A DNA stretch of 64,000 nt from Sneathiella aquimaris (GTDB taxonomy: Bacteria > Pseudomonadota > Alphaproteobacteria > Sneathiellales > Sneathiellaceae): contig NZ_CP112881.1 of assembly GCF_026409565.1 (NCBI RefSeq), positions 62,001 to 126,000 on the forward strand. The letters run 5' to 3'. The notes under the pieces were generated by a model. The model saw nothing but the letters and a program-made list of their open reading frames with translations. It had not been told where the DNA came from and searched no databases. How positions within the stretch are numbered: the first letter of the stretch is position 1; each line of letters starts with the position of its first letter. A program made the translations under genes and the position numbers. Shown in pieces: positions 1 to 8,850 of the stretch.

Positions 1-379
1 CTACAATCAGGTCTGATCCAAAAAGTTCATACAAAACCATCAGAAAGGCACAAACAAACGTAGATAAGATAAGCGCGCTGCTCATCGCATGGGCCCCGCG
101 GTCATATTCGCCTGCGCCCAGCATCCGCGCAAGGACACTGGAAAAACCGGATGAAACCAGTGTCCCCAGTGCAATAACAATCATGTATAATGGAAACACC
201 ATAGTGACAGCTGAGAGGGCCTCTGCGCCAACAAACCGTCCTACGAACCAGCCATCGACCACCGTATAAAGGCCGTTGGTAAACATAATCAGGATGATCG
301 GTAGCGCCGTTTTGACAAAAAGCTTTGCCAACGGGGTGCTGAGATACATGTTTTCCGCGAATTCTGGATTTTTTTGCAT
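1..379 (-). CDS. MATE family efflux transporter, N-terminal part (cut by window edge)
   Basis: The first 126 codons of a multidrug and toxin extrusion carrier are visible. The translation starts MQKNPEFAENMYLSTPLAKL and continues into alternating hydrophobic helices with the MATE-like stretch NGLYTVVDGWFVGRFVGAEA, followed by a second and third helix. MATE proteins are inner-membrane exporters driven by Na+ or H+ gradients. The gene is divergent from a TetR regulator, and the 122-base gap carries two overlapping palindromes, so repression by that regulator is likely. The C-terminal two thirds lie outside the window. The family call is from sequence memory; the substrate is unknown. Confidence 0.85.
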   Translation of the reverse strand, partial: MQKNPEFAENMYLSTPLAKLFVKTALPIILIMFTNGLYTVVDGWFVGRFVGAEALSAVTMVFPLYMIVIALGTLVSSGFSSVLARMLGAGEYDRGAHAMSSALILSTFVCAFLMVLYELFGSDLIV

Positions 380-451
380 GGCGCTCTCTTGTCTCTTTCG
401 ACTGCTGCGAATACTCTTGTACAGAAGAACAATTATTGGTATTGATGATTT

Positions 452-479
452 ATTGACACAGTCAATTGACGTTGTCAAT
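452..479. promoter_or_regulatory. Tandem overlapping palindromes, putative TetR operator
   Basis: ATTGAC-ACA-GTCAAT (452-466) and ATTGAC-GTT-GTCAAT (465-479) are two perfect 6-bp-arm palindromes with 3-base centres. They overlap by two bases and lie 13 bp apart. They sit just upstream of the TetR gene and face the MATE gene. Two dimers bound with this spacing would cover the regulator's promoter. The role is inference from position and symmetry. Confidence 0.75.
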
Positions 480-501
480 TTAAAAATTGAAGGTATATTT
501 T

Positions 502-1125
502 TTGGCCAGAACACTAACAGAAGAACAAATTGCGGCAAAACGTAAGGAATTAATCCAGGTCGCTGTTCGCATCCTGGAAGAAGAAGGCTTTCAGGCGCTG
601 ACACTGCGTCGCTTGGCAACAGAGGCCGGGATCAGCCGGACAACCCCATATCTGTATTTCGAAGATAAGGCCGATCTTCTGCAGAAAATATGTGTGGAAA
701 CCTATCGATACTTATACGACCAGTGTAAAGCGGCGATGGATCAGGAAAGCGAGATTCTTGATAAGCTGACGGTTATGGGTCGGACCTATATGAAATTTGG
801 AGAGGAAAAACCAACTCTCTATCGCCTTTCATTCGCGCCTGAGAATCCAAAGGATTATGTCGCCCCGGAAGTATTGGAGGCGGCAGAACGGTTTAGAATG
901 ATGGCTTACCAACCCATGGAAGAGGCCTTTAATCAGGGACTGTTTCTTATTCCGCCAGAACGATTAAATCCGGTTCTTTGGGTTTGTATGCATGGTTTGC
1001 TGTCGATGAGATGGGCGGGCCATTTATCAGAAGAGGGTGCTTATGATCGTGTTAAGGAAGATATGGAAAATATCCTGGCCATCGGATTTTTAAACAAAGA
1101 CGCATTACCGCCTAAGGAAGCGTGA
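502..1125 (+). CDS. TetR/AcrR family transcriptional regulator
   Basis: This 207-aa protein has a TetR-type helix-turn-helix at about residues 36-55 (RRLATEAGISRTTPYLYF) and a C-terminal ligand-binding region rich in helices. I chose the TTG at 502 because GAAGG lies 8 bases upstream and the product then begins MARTLTEEQIAAKRKE, a usual TetR opening; a TTG at 487 is in frame but has no ribosome site. The gene is divergent from the MATE exporter. By family precedent it represses the exporter and itself and is released by a small hydrophobic ligand. The ligand cannot be read from the sequence. Confidence 0.85.
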   Translation: MARTLTEEQIAAKRKELIQVAVRILEEEGFQALTLRRLATEAGISRTTPYLYFEDKADLLQKICVETYRYLYDQCKAAMDQESEILDKLTVMGRTYMKFGEEKPTLYRLSFAPENPKDYVAPEVLEAAERFRMMAYQPMEEAFNQGLFLIPPERLNPVLWVCMHGLLSMRWAGHLSEEGAYDRVKEDMENILAIGFLNKDALPPKEA

Positions 1126-1624
1126 TTTCCAAACAGGTTTCGGTGGATATCCGGCCTAACAAAGATTGCAAATGGTCTAAACGCAGTGCAACGCAACCTT
1201 CTGTCCCTGAATAATCTTCCTTTGCCACATGCATGAAGATGCAACTGCCCTTTCCCGGTATGGGTGGGTTGTCGTTATGTCCAAGCACAACAATCAGATC
1301 ATATAAATGATCTTCCCGCATCAGGCATTCGTGACGGTCTTCAAAGGGCAGTGTAATCTTTTGATTATAGGCTGCGGACGAAGGGTCGTCACACCATCCG
1401 TCTTTTTCTGAAATTTCAAAAACGGGTACAGATGTGCGGGGTCGATCGATCCTGTCAGCCCTGAAATACACAGCACGGATAGGAAAGACGCCGGCAGGAG
1501 ATGCATGATCCCCTTCTTTCTTATCGGCTGTGACCCCTGATTTCCCGACAGCACAGGGCCAGGACTGCCCGTCAAACGAGAGTGTCCCAAAGGGAATTTT
1601 ATTTTGTTTGACCCGAATATTCAT
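1112..1624 (-). CDS. L,D-transpeptidase (YkuD) domain protein
   Basis: This 170-aa protein carries the YkuD catalytic signature near its C-terminus, with His132 and the nucleophile Cys144 in SGTEGCVAL. YkuD enzymes make 3-3 cross-links in peptidoglycan or attach proteins to it. It lacks LysM or peptidoglycan-binding domains and shows no clear signal peptide, so its location is uncertain. This is the short stand-alone form common in alphaproteobacteria. The 3' end overlaps the end of tetR by 14 bases. The start ATG is 45 bases from the start of the divergent EamA gene. Confidence 0.8.
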   Translation of the reverse strand: MNIRVKQNKIPFGTLSFDGQSWPCAVGKSGVTADKKEGDHASPAGVFPIRAVYFRADRIDRPRTSVPVFEISEKDGWCDDPSSAAYNQKITLPFEDRHECLMREDHLYDLIVVLGHNDNPPIPGKGSCIFMHVAKEDYSGTEGCVALRLDHLQSLLGRISTETCLEITLP

Positions 1625-1668
1625 TGGGATACTGTAGAACGCCTTGCGACATCTCCAAAGAGAATTTC

Positions 1669-2568
1669 ATGATAAATAAAGCACAAACCCTTGATTATGT
1701 GGCGTTGGGAGCCCTCGCCCTTATGTGGAGCTCCAGCTTTCTATTTATCAAGATTGCTGTTCAAACCCTAAGCCCGCTAACCGTGTCCTCGGGTCGGATG
1801 CTGACAGCAGCGTTGTTTTTATATGTGATCATGAAAATCAGGGGGGTATCCCTGCCTACGGATCGACAAAGCTGGACCTTTTTTGCCTTGATCGGTGTGA
1901 TCGGAAACGCGGTTCCTTTTTACCTGATCAGTTGGGCCGAGTTGGAGGTCGACAGTTCTGTTGCTGCCATTTTAATCGGATCGGTGCCGCTTTCCAGTTT
2001 TCTGATCGGGCATTTCGCGACGAAGGATGAAAAACTGACAGTACCCAGATTGTTGGGTGTGTTGATTGGATTTGCCGGGATTGTCGTGATGATCGGGCCC
2101 GGCGCCCTTGCCGAGTTGGGACTGAACGCCTTTAGTCAACTGGCCATTGTCGCGGGCGGGTTCTGTTACGTGTCGGCCAGTTTCATTGCCCGTAAAATGC
2201 CGCCCATGGAACCTGTTTCAAGGGCTGCTGGTGTTTTGATCACCGCAAGTCTGGTGTCAGTTCCTATCTGCCTTGTTCTGGATGCGCCATGGCGCCAAAC
2301 GCCGGATCTGTCCTCGTTGACGGCCGTCCTTGTTTTGGGAATATTTCCAACAGCGATCGCAACGTTGCTGCTGTTTTTTGTTATAATGCGCGCTGGAGCG
2401 ACCTTTGTGTCTTTGAACAACTATATTAACCCGGTACTGGGTGTTGCCTGGGGATATCTGTTTTTTGGGGAAGAGCCTGTCAGCCAAACCTGGGGCGGGT
2501 TGGCTCTCATAACAGCGGGCCTTATTGTCACCCAGCTTAAACGCCGAAAATCAATTGCAGTGTCTTAA
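1669..2568 (+). CDS. EamA/DMT family transporter
   Basis: This 299-aa membrane protein has about ten hydrophobic helices in two EamA repeats, with the family-like opening ALGALALMWSSSFLFIKIAV and a C-terminal repeat ending LITAGLIVTQLKRRK. Drug/metabolite transporters usually export amino acids or other small metabolites. The ATG at 1669 follows a purine-rich AAAGAGAA site and removes an unlikely N-terminal extension available from a TTG at 1624. It overlaps the end of the convergent gene by four bases. The substrate cannot be predicted. Confidence 0.85.
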   Translation: MINKAQTLDYVALGALALMWSSSFLFIKIAVQTLSPLTVSSGRMLTAALFLYVIMKIRGVSLPTDRQSWTFFALIGVIGNAVPFYLISWAELEVDSSVAAILIGSVPLSSFLIGHFATKDEKLTVPRLLGVLIGFAGIVVMIGPGALAELGLNAFSQLAIVAGGFCYVSASFIARKMPPMEPVSRAAGVLITASLVSVPICLVLDAPWRQTPDLSSLTAVLVLGIFPTAIATLLLFFVIMRAGATFVSLNNYINPVLGVAWGYLFFGEEPVSQTWGGLALITAGLIVTQLKRRKSIAVS

Positions 2569-3512
2569 ACGGCCGTATCCAGATACTGAAACGACTGTCC
2601 CAGATCAACAGGGGTGCGAACCGCTGCATCCACCGGTGGGGTATACAGGTTGGTGTGTGGCTGAGCCGAGGGTTCCTGTTTTGATGCAAGAGGATCAGCG
2701 GGTTTTGTTGTCAGTGAAACCGGTTTTACCTCAGTTTCCGGCTGAACAGGGGCTGCAGAACCAAAGGCTTTAAAAATCTCGTTCATCTGGGATTCTGACA
2801 GGTTTTTCTTCTGTAGTGTCTCCAGTTGTTTAATATTGTCGCCAATATTCGGCGCGCCGCCCTTCCATTCCAGACCCATAAACAATTTTGGCTCAGGAAC
2901 GTTACTCGCGTCAGTCGGCGTGGACGGGCGGACCTCTTCATTGACAGGTAAGGCCTTGCTGGCGGGCCCTGGGGCCCCTACGGGGGCGGTATTTACGGCG
3001 GCCAGACTGGCAGCCTGCAGTAAGGGTGAGGGGGCTTGTCTATCGGTGGCTGCGGTACTTGGCTGACCGGTTACGTCTGCCACGGCCTGCGGTGCGGGGG
3101 CTGTTTCGTCATCCGAGGTGAACAGGCCGATAACATGACCGCCGATATCCTTGCCCGTTTGCATTTCGATGGCAGAGTTAATCACCGAGGAAGCCAAACC
3201 AACCCCGCCGCCAAAGATCCCGCCGCCGATCATTCGTGCGCCCGGGCTCAGTTCGTCCCCTGTGAATTCTCTATATAGGTTGGAAATAACGGGAATATGC
3301 TGTAGCGGATTGATAATATCGAGAAAATCGTCGAACCCAAATCCGTCTTCACCAAAGAGTGCTGTTGTCTCTTCTTCCGTTCCCGCCGCAGCATCTGACG
3401 GCGCTTCGGCGGTGGTTTTTTCAACAGACGTATAACGAACCTCATTATTCGCACCTTGATACGCTTGATCAAGATAGGCAAATGGATCGTTTTGAACGCT
3501 AGCAACACTCAT
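2565..3512 (-). CDS. Conserved hypothetical Ala/Pro-rich protein
   Basis: This 315-aa protein belongs to no family I can name. It starts after a strong GAGGAGAA ribosome site. The N-terminal 50 and C-terminal 180 residues are low-complexity, rich in Ala, Pro, Thr and Glu, and probably disordered. Between them, residues about 57-115 form a compact block with acidic DDFLDIINPLQHIP, then EFTGDELSPGARMIGGG and a glycine-rich hydrophobic segment. That block looks like the conserved core; I recall similar blocks in other alphaproteobacterial hypothetical proteins. No signal peptide is evident. The stop overlaps the end of the EamA gene by four bases. Confidence 0.6.
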   Translation of the reverse strand: MSVASVQNDPFAYLDQAYQGANNEVRYTSVEKTTAEAPSDAAAGTEEETTALFGEDGFGFDDFLDIINPLQHIPVISNLYREFTGDELSPGARMIGGGIFGGGVGLASSVINSAIEMQTGKDIGGHVIGLFTSDDETAPAPQAVADVTGQPSTAATDRQAPSPLLQAASLAAVNTAPVGAPGPASKALPVNEEVRPSTPTDASNVPEPKLFMGLEWKGGAPNIGDNIKQLETLQKKNLSESQMNEIFKAFGSAAPVQPETEVKPVSLTTKPADPLASKQEPSAQPHTNLYTPPVDAAVRTPVDLGQSFQYLDTAV

Positions 3513-3631
3513 TATTTTCTCCTCTGACCCTTTATAAGCAAAGTCTGTGCCAGAGAAGAGAGGCAGAAAACTGCGGCGTGTAAACCGGCAGGCTTCGTGA
3601 TGGGCAGATTTTTCCGGGAAAAGCCTACCCC

Positions 3632-4750
3632 TTACAGGTAATGGCCACTTTTTTTCCGCTTGGTGGCCAGATACAGTTCGTTATGGCTGTTGGAGGGAAA
3701 TTTGTGAACCACCCGTTCGACAACGTCGATGCCGCAGCGATCCAGTCCTTCGACTTTTTCCGGGTTGTTCGTCATAAGGCGAACCTTGTTGAACCCCAGA
3801 TGTTTCAGCATTTCCGCTGCGGGCCTGAACACCCGTTCGTCCGCGTCAAAACCCAGACGCTCATTCGCATCAATGGTATCAAATCCATCTTTTTGGAGTT
3901 TGTAGGCCCGTAATTTGTTGATCAGGCCAATACCCCGTCCTTCCTGTGCCAGATAAAGCAATACACCAGATCCTTCATCCGCAATCGCTTTGATAGCGCC
4001 GCGAAGCTGTTCCCCGCAATCGCATTTTAAAGATCCGATGAGATCCCCGGTAAAACATTCTGAATGAAGGCGGGCTAGAACGGGTTCATGCCGGTTCGGA
4101 TCGCCGATCAGGATTGCCAGATGTTCGATGCCGCCATCGATGGGTCGAAAGGACTGGATATGCGTATTCTCAGACCCTTGCAGGGGAACCCAGGCGCCCG
4201 CAACAGGATGAAGCTGAAAGGCTGCCCGTTCGTCATACTGAAAAATTTCTGACGCGTGAAGGATGCCTAAATCTTCATTTGCGGCCAAGTCCTCAGCGGT
4301 ATCAGCGTCAATTTCACTGACCAGTGTTGACGGAAGCAGGCGGGCCAGTTTAGCCAATTTGATAGAGCCCTCGCACGCTTTTGAAACAGCCCCTTTTAAC
4401 CGTGTAAACGGCCCCCTGAAGGGATGATCCAGATCGTGGGTTGCATCTGCAAGGGCGCGCATCAGAGGAACATCCATCCAGTCTTCAATCTTCACACGGA
4501 TCGTATTTTCACCGGTCGGTTTGATATGCAAAACATTGGCCCGGTGTGCCGTTAGGGCAAGAAAAGGAGCCTCGCCCATCGCGGCCAGTTTTTCGAGCTC
4601 TGCGTCGAATGCCATTTCAGTTGATAAGGCAACAACCGCCCCATTTTCAGAATGAATAACGACCGGAAGTCCGCGCCGTAAATCTGCAATGGCTCGATCC
4701 ACGCGTCGCAAGCTTTTAGTGTCGGGGTCTGTTTTTATATCTGCTGTCAT
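3632..4750 (-). CDS. ribA: GTP cyclohydrolase II with degenerate N-terminal domain
   Basis: RibA opens GTP to 2,5-diamino-6-ribosylamino-pyrimidinone phosphate, the first step of riboflavin synthesis. The C-terminal half (about 175-372) holds the zinc ligands Cys232, Cys243 and Cys245 and the GRG loop around Arg272. The N-terminal 170 residues resemble the domain seen in alphaproteobacterial RibA-like fusions but lack recognisable DHBP-synthase acidic motifs, so I do not assign RibB activity. At 372 residues it is much longer than the roughly 200-aa single-domain enzyme. No FMN riboswitch was recognised in the 311-base upstream gap. Confidence 0.88.
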   Translation of the reverse strand: MTADIKTDPDTKSLRRVDRAIADLRRGLPVVIHSENGAVVALSTEMAFDAELEKLAAMGEAPFLALTAHRANVLHIKPTGENTIRVKIEDWMDVPLMRALADATHDLDHPFRGPFTRLKGAVSKACEGSIKLAKLARLLPSTLVSEIDADTAEDLAANEDLGILHASEIFQYDERAAFQLHPVAGAWVPLQGSENTHIQSFRPIDGGIEHLAILIGDPNRHEPVLARLHSECFTGDLIGSLKCDCGEQLRGAIKAIADEGSGVLLYLAQEGRGIGLINKLRAYKLQKDGFDTIDANERLGFDADERVFRPAAEMLKHLGFNKVRLMTNNPEKVEGLDRCGIDVVERVVHKFPSNSHNELYLATKRKKSGHYL

Positions 4751-5061
4751 GGAGTGTCGCCGAATAGGTTATTTTTGTCCTGTTGTATCAGCTGCATTGC
4801 AGTTAAGCCAACATATTTCGTTATAGTATAACATTGTACAATCTTTAACTGAAAACTTTCACTGTCCCACAGGAACGGTATTATAAGTGGTAACAGGATT
4901 GTGTCGTGGTAGAACAGGCTTATCACAGTTACGTGAGAACCGTCGGGTTTTGCTGCGTTTGCCCCTTGAACGGCGCAAAAATAGGATAACATAGAGGCAG
5001 CGGACTGATACCGAGATGTCTCGACAGACCGTTGAATAGAACTCAGTTTGGGGAGATATCC
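4751..5061. other. Divergent intergenic region, ribA / response regulator
   Basis: This AT-rich gap contains no supported gene. A weak plus-strand TTGAAC (4966) and TAACAT (4987) pair with 15-base spacing could serve the response regulator. An 81-codon minus ORF here overlaps the ribA start and shows no domain or ribosome site. Confidence 0.4.
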
Positions 5062-5751
5062 ATGTCAGGCGTTAAAAAGATTCTTCTGGTGGATGATGAT
5101 GACAGTCTTAGAGAAACACTGGCGGAACAGCTGGATCTGCATGAAGAGTTTGTAACCCAGCAGGCCGCCTGTGCGGCTGACGGACTGGAAATGATTAAAA
5201 AGGGTCATTTTGATCTGGTTCTGCTGGATGTAGGCCTGCCAGACATGGACGGGCGGGAAGCCTGCAAAATCATGCGTAAAAACGGATCACGGGCACCGAT
5301 CATCATGCTCACCGCACAGGATAGTGACAGCGATCAGATTTTGGGTCTGGAGTCCGGGGCCAATGATTATGTGGCCAAACCGTTTCGGATCGGCGTTCTG
5401 CTGGCTCGAATTCGGGCGCAGCTTCGCCAGCACGAACAAAGCGAAGATGCCATTTTCACGATCGGTCCCTACAGTTTTCAGCCGTCAAAAAAGCTGTTGG
5501 TTCAAAAAGATAACGAGCAGAAAATTCGTCTGACTGAAAAAGAGACTTCTATCCTGAAATATCTGTTCCGTGCAGGGCAAAAGGTCGTTTCCCGGGATAT
5601 ACTGCTGAATGAGGTGTGGGGCTATAATGCGGAAGTCACAACCCATACGCTGGAAACCCACATTTACCGCTTGCGCCAGAAAATCGAAACAGATCCGTCG
5701 TCGGCTTCGATCCTGATTACAGAAACCGGTGGATACCGTCTTGCCCCATAG
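5062..5751 (+). CDS. OmpR/PhoB-type response regulator
   Basis: This 229-aa two-domain regulator has a receiver (1-120) with the acidic pocket at Asp11-14, phospho-acceptor Asp56 in LLLDVGLPD and Lys106 in VAKPF, then a winged-helix DNA-binding domain (about 130-228). ATG 5062 is preceded by GGGGAG at a good distance, whereas 5032 is not. No histidine kinase gene lies next to it, so its partner is encoded elsewhere. It converges tightly on folC with one base between the stop codons. The target genes are unknown. Confidence 0.88.
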   Translation: MSGVKKILLVDDDDSLRETLAEQLDLHEEFVTQQAACAADGLEMIKKGHFDLVLLDVGLPDMDGREACKIMRKNGSRAPIIMLTAQDSDSDQILGLESGANDYVAKPFRIGVLLARIRAQLRQHEQSEDAIFTIGPYSFQPSKKLLVQKDNEQKIRLTEKETSILKYLFRAGQKVVSRDILLNEVWGYNAEVTTHTLETHIYRLRQKIETDPSSASILITETGGYRLAP

Positions 5752-5752
5752 C

Positions 5753-7054
5753 TTAGCTGTTTTCTCTCAGGATCCGGCCCGCTAGATACAGGCTTCCACA
5801 GATCAGTAGACGGCACGGCCGTTTGGCCAGATGAGGAATTAGAATATCGACAGCCTCCTCAACCGAGGGGGCTGTTGTCATATCCAGACCTGCCGCCTGT
5901 CCCAGCGTTGCCAGTTCAGCCACCGGTGTTGCCGCCGTTTCCCCATCGATAGGCACCGCAACGGCTTTTTCAACAATCGGCTGCAATTTTCTGAAAAATG
6001 AAATCTGGTCTTTGGTGTTCAGCATTCCTGAGATCAGGTAAACGGGGACAGGCTCCGCTCCGTTCCATTCCTTAAAACTCTCTGCAATACGGGCACCTGC
6101 GGCTTCATTATGGCCGCCATCCAGCCAAATCTCGACCCCATCCGGTACCTGACCGGGAAGGACGCCTTTGGTTAGCGGCTGAAGCCGAGCGGGCCATACA
6201 ATAGTTTCAAGTCCGGTTTTTACGGCGTTCGGCGATATGTGAAAATCCTTAAGCTGCTCAAGACAGGCAAGGGCAGTCGCCGCATTTGCCACCTGATGGG
6301 CGCCTTTCAGGGCTGGGTTGGGCCAGACACCCGACAGATCGCCGCCCTTGTAGATCCAGTGATCCGCCCGTATTTCGAACGACCAGCCATCCTCATGAGC
6401 CACGACCGGGGCACCCACTTTGGCCGCCTGTTCCTGAAGGGTGTCTTTTACCAGTGCGTCTTGCGGGCCAATGACCACTGGAACGCCATTTTTCATAATC
6501 CCGGCTTTTTCTCGGGCAATACCGGCAAGATCCGACCCTAGAAACTGTTCATGATCATGGGAAACGGGTGTTATGGCGGTCAGGGCTGGTTTATCCACCA
6601 TATTGGTGGCATCCAGTCGTCCCCCTAACCCGGTTTCCAACAAAAGAATATCGGCTGGATTTTCTGCAAAGGCCTTGAAGGCTGCTGCGGTTGTGATCTC
6701 GAAATAGGTGATGGGATCCGTGCCATTGGCTTCTTCACATTTCAACAGAAGATCAGTTAGTTCCGGCTCCGGAATAATATCACCGTTCAGGACGATCCTT
6801 TCCGCAAATCGGACGAGATGCGGGGATGTATATACATGGACTGAATAGCCCGCCGCCTCAAGAATAGACCGTAAGGTGGCGATCAACGAGCCCTTGCCGT
6901 TGGTTCCGGCAACATGAACCACCGGCGGCAAATGCCGCTCGGGATGGTTCAGTTTTTCCAGGATATAAGCCATTCTGTCCAGATTAAGGTCAATAATCTT
7001 GGGGTGAAGGGCCATCAGGCGCGACAGGATGGTGTCGCTATGTTGATCCGGCAT
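5753..7054 (-). CDS. folC: Bifunctional folylpolyglutamate / dihydrofolate synthase
   Basis: FolC adds glutamate to dihydropteroate and to folates in the cytoplasm. The 433-aa product carries the Mur-ligase ATP loop HVAGTNGKGS near residue 50 and the C-terminal ligase domain. The ATG at 7054 gives the usual N-terminus (MPDQHSDTILSRL) and sits 16 bases after the accD stop; an upstream in-frame start would overlap accD. It is the last gene of pyrF-trpF-trpB-trpA-accD-folC. The accD-folC pairing is widespread in proteobacteria. Confidence 0.93.
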   Translation of the reverse strand: MPDQHSDTILSRLMALHPKIIDLNLDRMAYILEKLNHPERHLPPVVHVAGTNGKGSLIATLRSILEAAGYSVHVYTSPHLVRFAERIVLNGDIIPEPELTDLLLKCEEANGTDPITYFEITTAAAFKAFAENPADILLLETGLGGRLDATNMVDKPALTAITPVSHDHEQFLGSDLAGIAREKAGIMKNGVPVVIGPQDALVKDTLQEQAAKVGAPVVAHEDGWSFEIRADHWIYKGGDLSGVWPNPALKGAHQVANAATALACLEQLKDFHISPNAVKTGLETIVWPARLQPLTKGVLPGQVPDGVEIWLDGGHNEAAGARIAESFKEWNGAEPVPVYLISGMLNTKDQISFFRKLQPIVEKAVAVPIDGETAATPVAELATLGQAAGLDMTTAPSVEEAVDILIPHLAKRPCRLLICGSLYLAGRILRENS

Positions 7055-7070
7055 TCTGTAGCCTTTTATC

Positions 7071-8018
7071 TTACTTGGGGAGCTCAGACCCTTCGATTTC
7101 CTCGGTAACAGCCTCTTCGATGACTTCCGGGCTTTCGTCAACCACATCCTCAGCCGGTAACATGCTTTGTTTCTGGTTAGCGATCAGGTCAATAATAGAG
7201 GCCAGAGTGTTTTTCATCTCTTTCCGATGAATAACCATGTCCAGCATGCCTTTTTCCAATAGGAATTCAGAGCGTTGGAAGCCTTCGGGCAATTTTTCGC
7301 GAATGGTTTCCTCGATGACACGAGGGCCTGCAAAACAGATCAGCGCACCGGGCTCTGCAATCTGGATATCGCCCAGCATGGCGTAAGACGCTGTAACACC
7401 GCCAGTTGTCGGATCAGTCAGCACAACAATAAAGGGGAGGCGGGCTTCTTTCAGGCGCTGGACAGCAACCGTCGTCCGCGGCATCTGCATCAAAGACAAA
7501 ATGCCTTCCTGCATGCGCGCTCCACCGGCTGATGTGAACAGAATAAGCGGTGCTTTTTGCAAGATGGCCAGTTTGGACGCCGCCACGATGGCTTCACCAA
7601 CAGCCATACCAAGAGAGCCGCCCATGAAGTTAAAATTCTGAACTCCGATGACGGCTTTATTTCCGCCAAGTTTGCCATGGGCAACAATCATTGCATCTTT
7701 GTCAGATGTTTTGTTGCGCGCATCCCGCAGGCGGTCTGTATATTTGCGAGAATCCCTGAATTTCAGCGGATCAACCTGTACTTCCGGCAATTCGATAACA
7801 TCGTAGGTATCGTCGTCAAACAGCATCTTGAAACGGTCTTTTGGTCCAATGCGCATATGATGATCACAGTGACTACAAACGTTCATGTCTGCCATCAGAT
7901 CGGCGTGATACAGCATTTGACCACAGGAAGAACATTTCACCCACAGATTGTCCGGGGTATCCTTCGTTGTCGTAAGCTGACGGATTTTCGGGAGGACTTT
8001 ATTGGTCAACCAGTTCAT
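7071..8018 (-). CDS. accD: Acetyl-CoA carboxylase carboxyltransferase, beta subunit
   Basis: AccD with AccA moves the carboxyl group from carboxybiotin to acetyl-CoA, giving malonyl-CoA for fatty-acid synthesis. The 315-aa product has the N-terminal zinc ribbon (Cys29, Cys32, Cys48, Cys51) and the crotonase-like carboxyltransferase core with [11 protein letters not shown]. The C-terminal 30 residues are acidic and variable. It sits 13 bases downstream of trpA, the common alphaproteobacterial arrangement trpB-trpA-accD-folC. Confidence 0.96.
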   Translation of the reverse strand: MNWLTNKVLPKIRQLTTTKDTPDNLWVKCSSCGQMLYHADLMADMNVCSHCDHHMRIGPKDRFKMLFDDDTYDVIELPEVQVDPLKFRDSRKYTDRLRDARNKTSDKDAMIVAHGKLGGNKAVIGVQNFNFMGGSLGMAVGEAIVAASKLAILQKAPLILFTSAGGARMQEGILSLMQMPRTTVAVQRLKEARLPFIVVLTDPTTGGVTASYAMLGDIQIAEPGALICFAGPRVIEETIREKLPEGFQRSEFLLEKGMLDMVIHRKEMKNTLASIIDLIANQKQSMLPAEDVVDESPEVIEEAVTEEIEGSELPK

Positions 8019-8031
8019 CTAGGTGTTCCTG

Positions 8032-8850
8032 TCAATTCTTTTTCACGGCACGAATGCCGGTAGAGAGGTCCGATGCAAGAGCCAAGGTCGCTTTGACGGC
8101 ATCCTGTTTTGTCGCTGCATTAGCAACACATTCAACGAGTGCAGAGCCAACAACGACACCCTCAGCGATTTCGGCAATTGCCGCGGCCTGCTCTGGTGCT
8201 CTGATGCCAAACCCTACTGCAATGGGCATATCGGTTGCCTTGCGGATCCGTTCAAGGGATTTTGCAACATCAGCCGGTTCTGGTGCCGCAGCGCCTGTTG
8301 TTCCTGCAATAGAAACGTAATATAAAAAACCAGATGTATTTTTCAACACGGTTGGCAATCTAACATCATCTGTGGTGGGTGTCGTCAAGCGAATGAAGTT
8401 TAGCCCGGCATCCAATGCAGGGACGCAAAGCTCCGCGTCTTCTTCTGACGGAAGATCAACAATGATAAGACCGTCGATCCCTGCTTCTTTGCCGTCTTTG
8501 AGGAACGCATCAACCCCATAGGAGAAAATAGGGTTGTAATAGCCCATCAAAACAATTGGTGTGTCGTTATCGCCTTTTCGAAACGCCCGAATAAGGTCCA
8601 GTGTGGCTTTCAGGGTTGTCCCTGACGCAAGCGCCCTGAGGCCGGCTTGCTGAATGGCGACGCCATCTGCCATGGGATCGGTGAACGGCATTCCGATTTC
8701 AATGATATCCGCGCCGGCTTTGGGTAATCCCCTGATAATTTCCAGAGAGGTTTCCAGATCCGGATCACCGGCCATAACGAAAGTCACAAAAGCCGAACGG
8801 CCTTGCTCCTTCAGGGCAGCAAAGCGGCGGTCAATACGGGTCTCAATCAC
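8032..8850 (-). CDS. trpA: Tryptophan synthase alpha subunit
   Basis: TrpA cleaves indole-3-glycerol phosphate to indole and glyceraldehyde 3-phosphate and passes indole through a tunnel to TrpB. The catalytic pair is present as Glu51 and Asp62 in [13 protein letters not shown]. The 272-aa length is normal. The start overlaps the trpB stop by four bases (ATGA type), implying translational coupling for the alpha2beta2 complex. Confidence 0.97.
   Translation of the reverse strand: MIETRIDRRFAALKEQGRSAFVTFVMAGDPDLETSLEIIRGLPKAGADIIEIGMPFTDPMADGVAIQQAGLRALASGTTLKATLDLIRAFRKGDNDTPIVLMGYYNPIFSYGVDAFLKDGKEAGIDGLIIVDLPSEEDAELCVPALDAGLNFIRLTTPTTDDVRLPTVLKNTSGFLYYVSIAGTTGAAAPEPADVAKSLERIRKATDMPIAVGFGIRAPEQAAAIAEIAEGVVVGSALVECVANAATKQDAVKATLALASDLSTGIRAVKKN

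Noticed and set aside
4747-4992. 81-codon minus ORF upstream of ribA
   Set aside because: It overlaps the ribA start, has no ribosome site or domain, and lies where divergent promoters are expected.
4751-5061. FMN riboswitch upstream of ribA
   Set aside because: The conserved AGGGCGGGG-type FMN core was not found on the minus strand.
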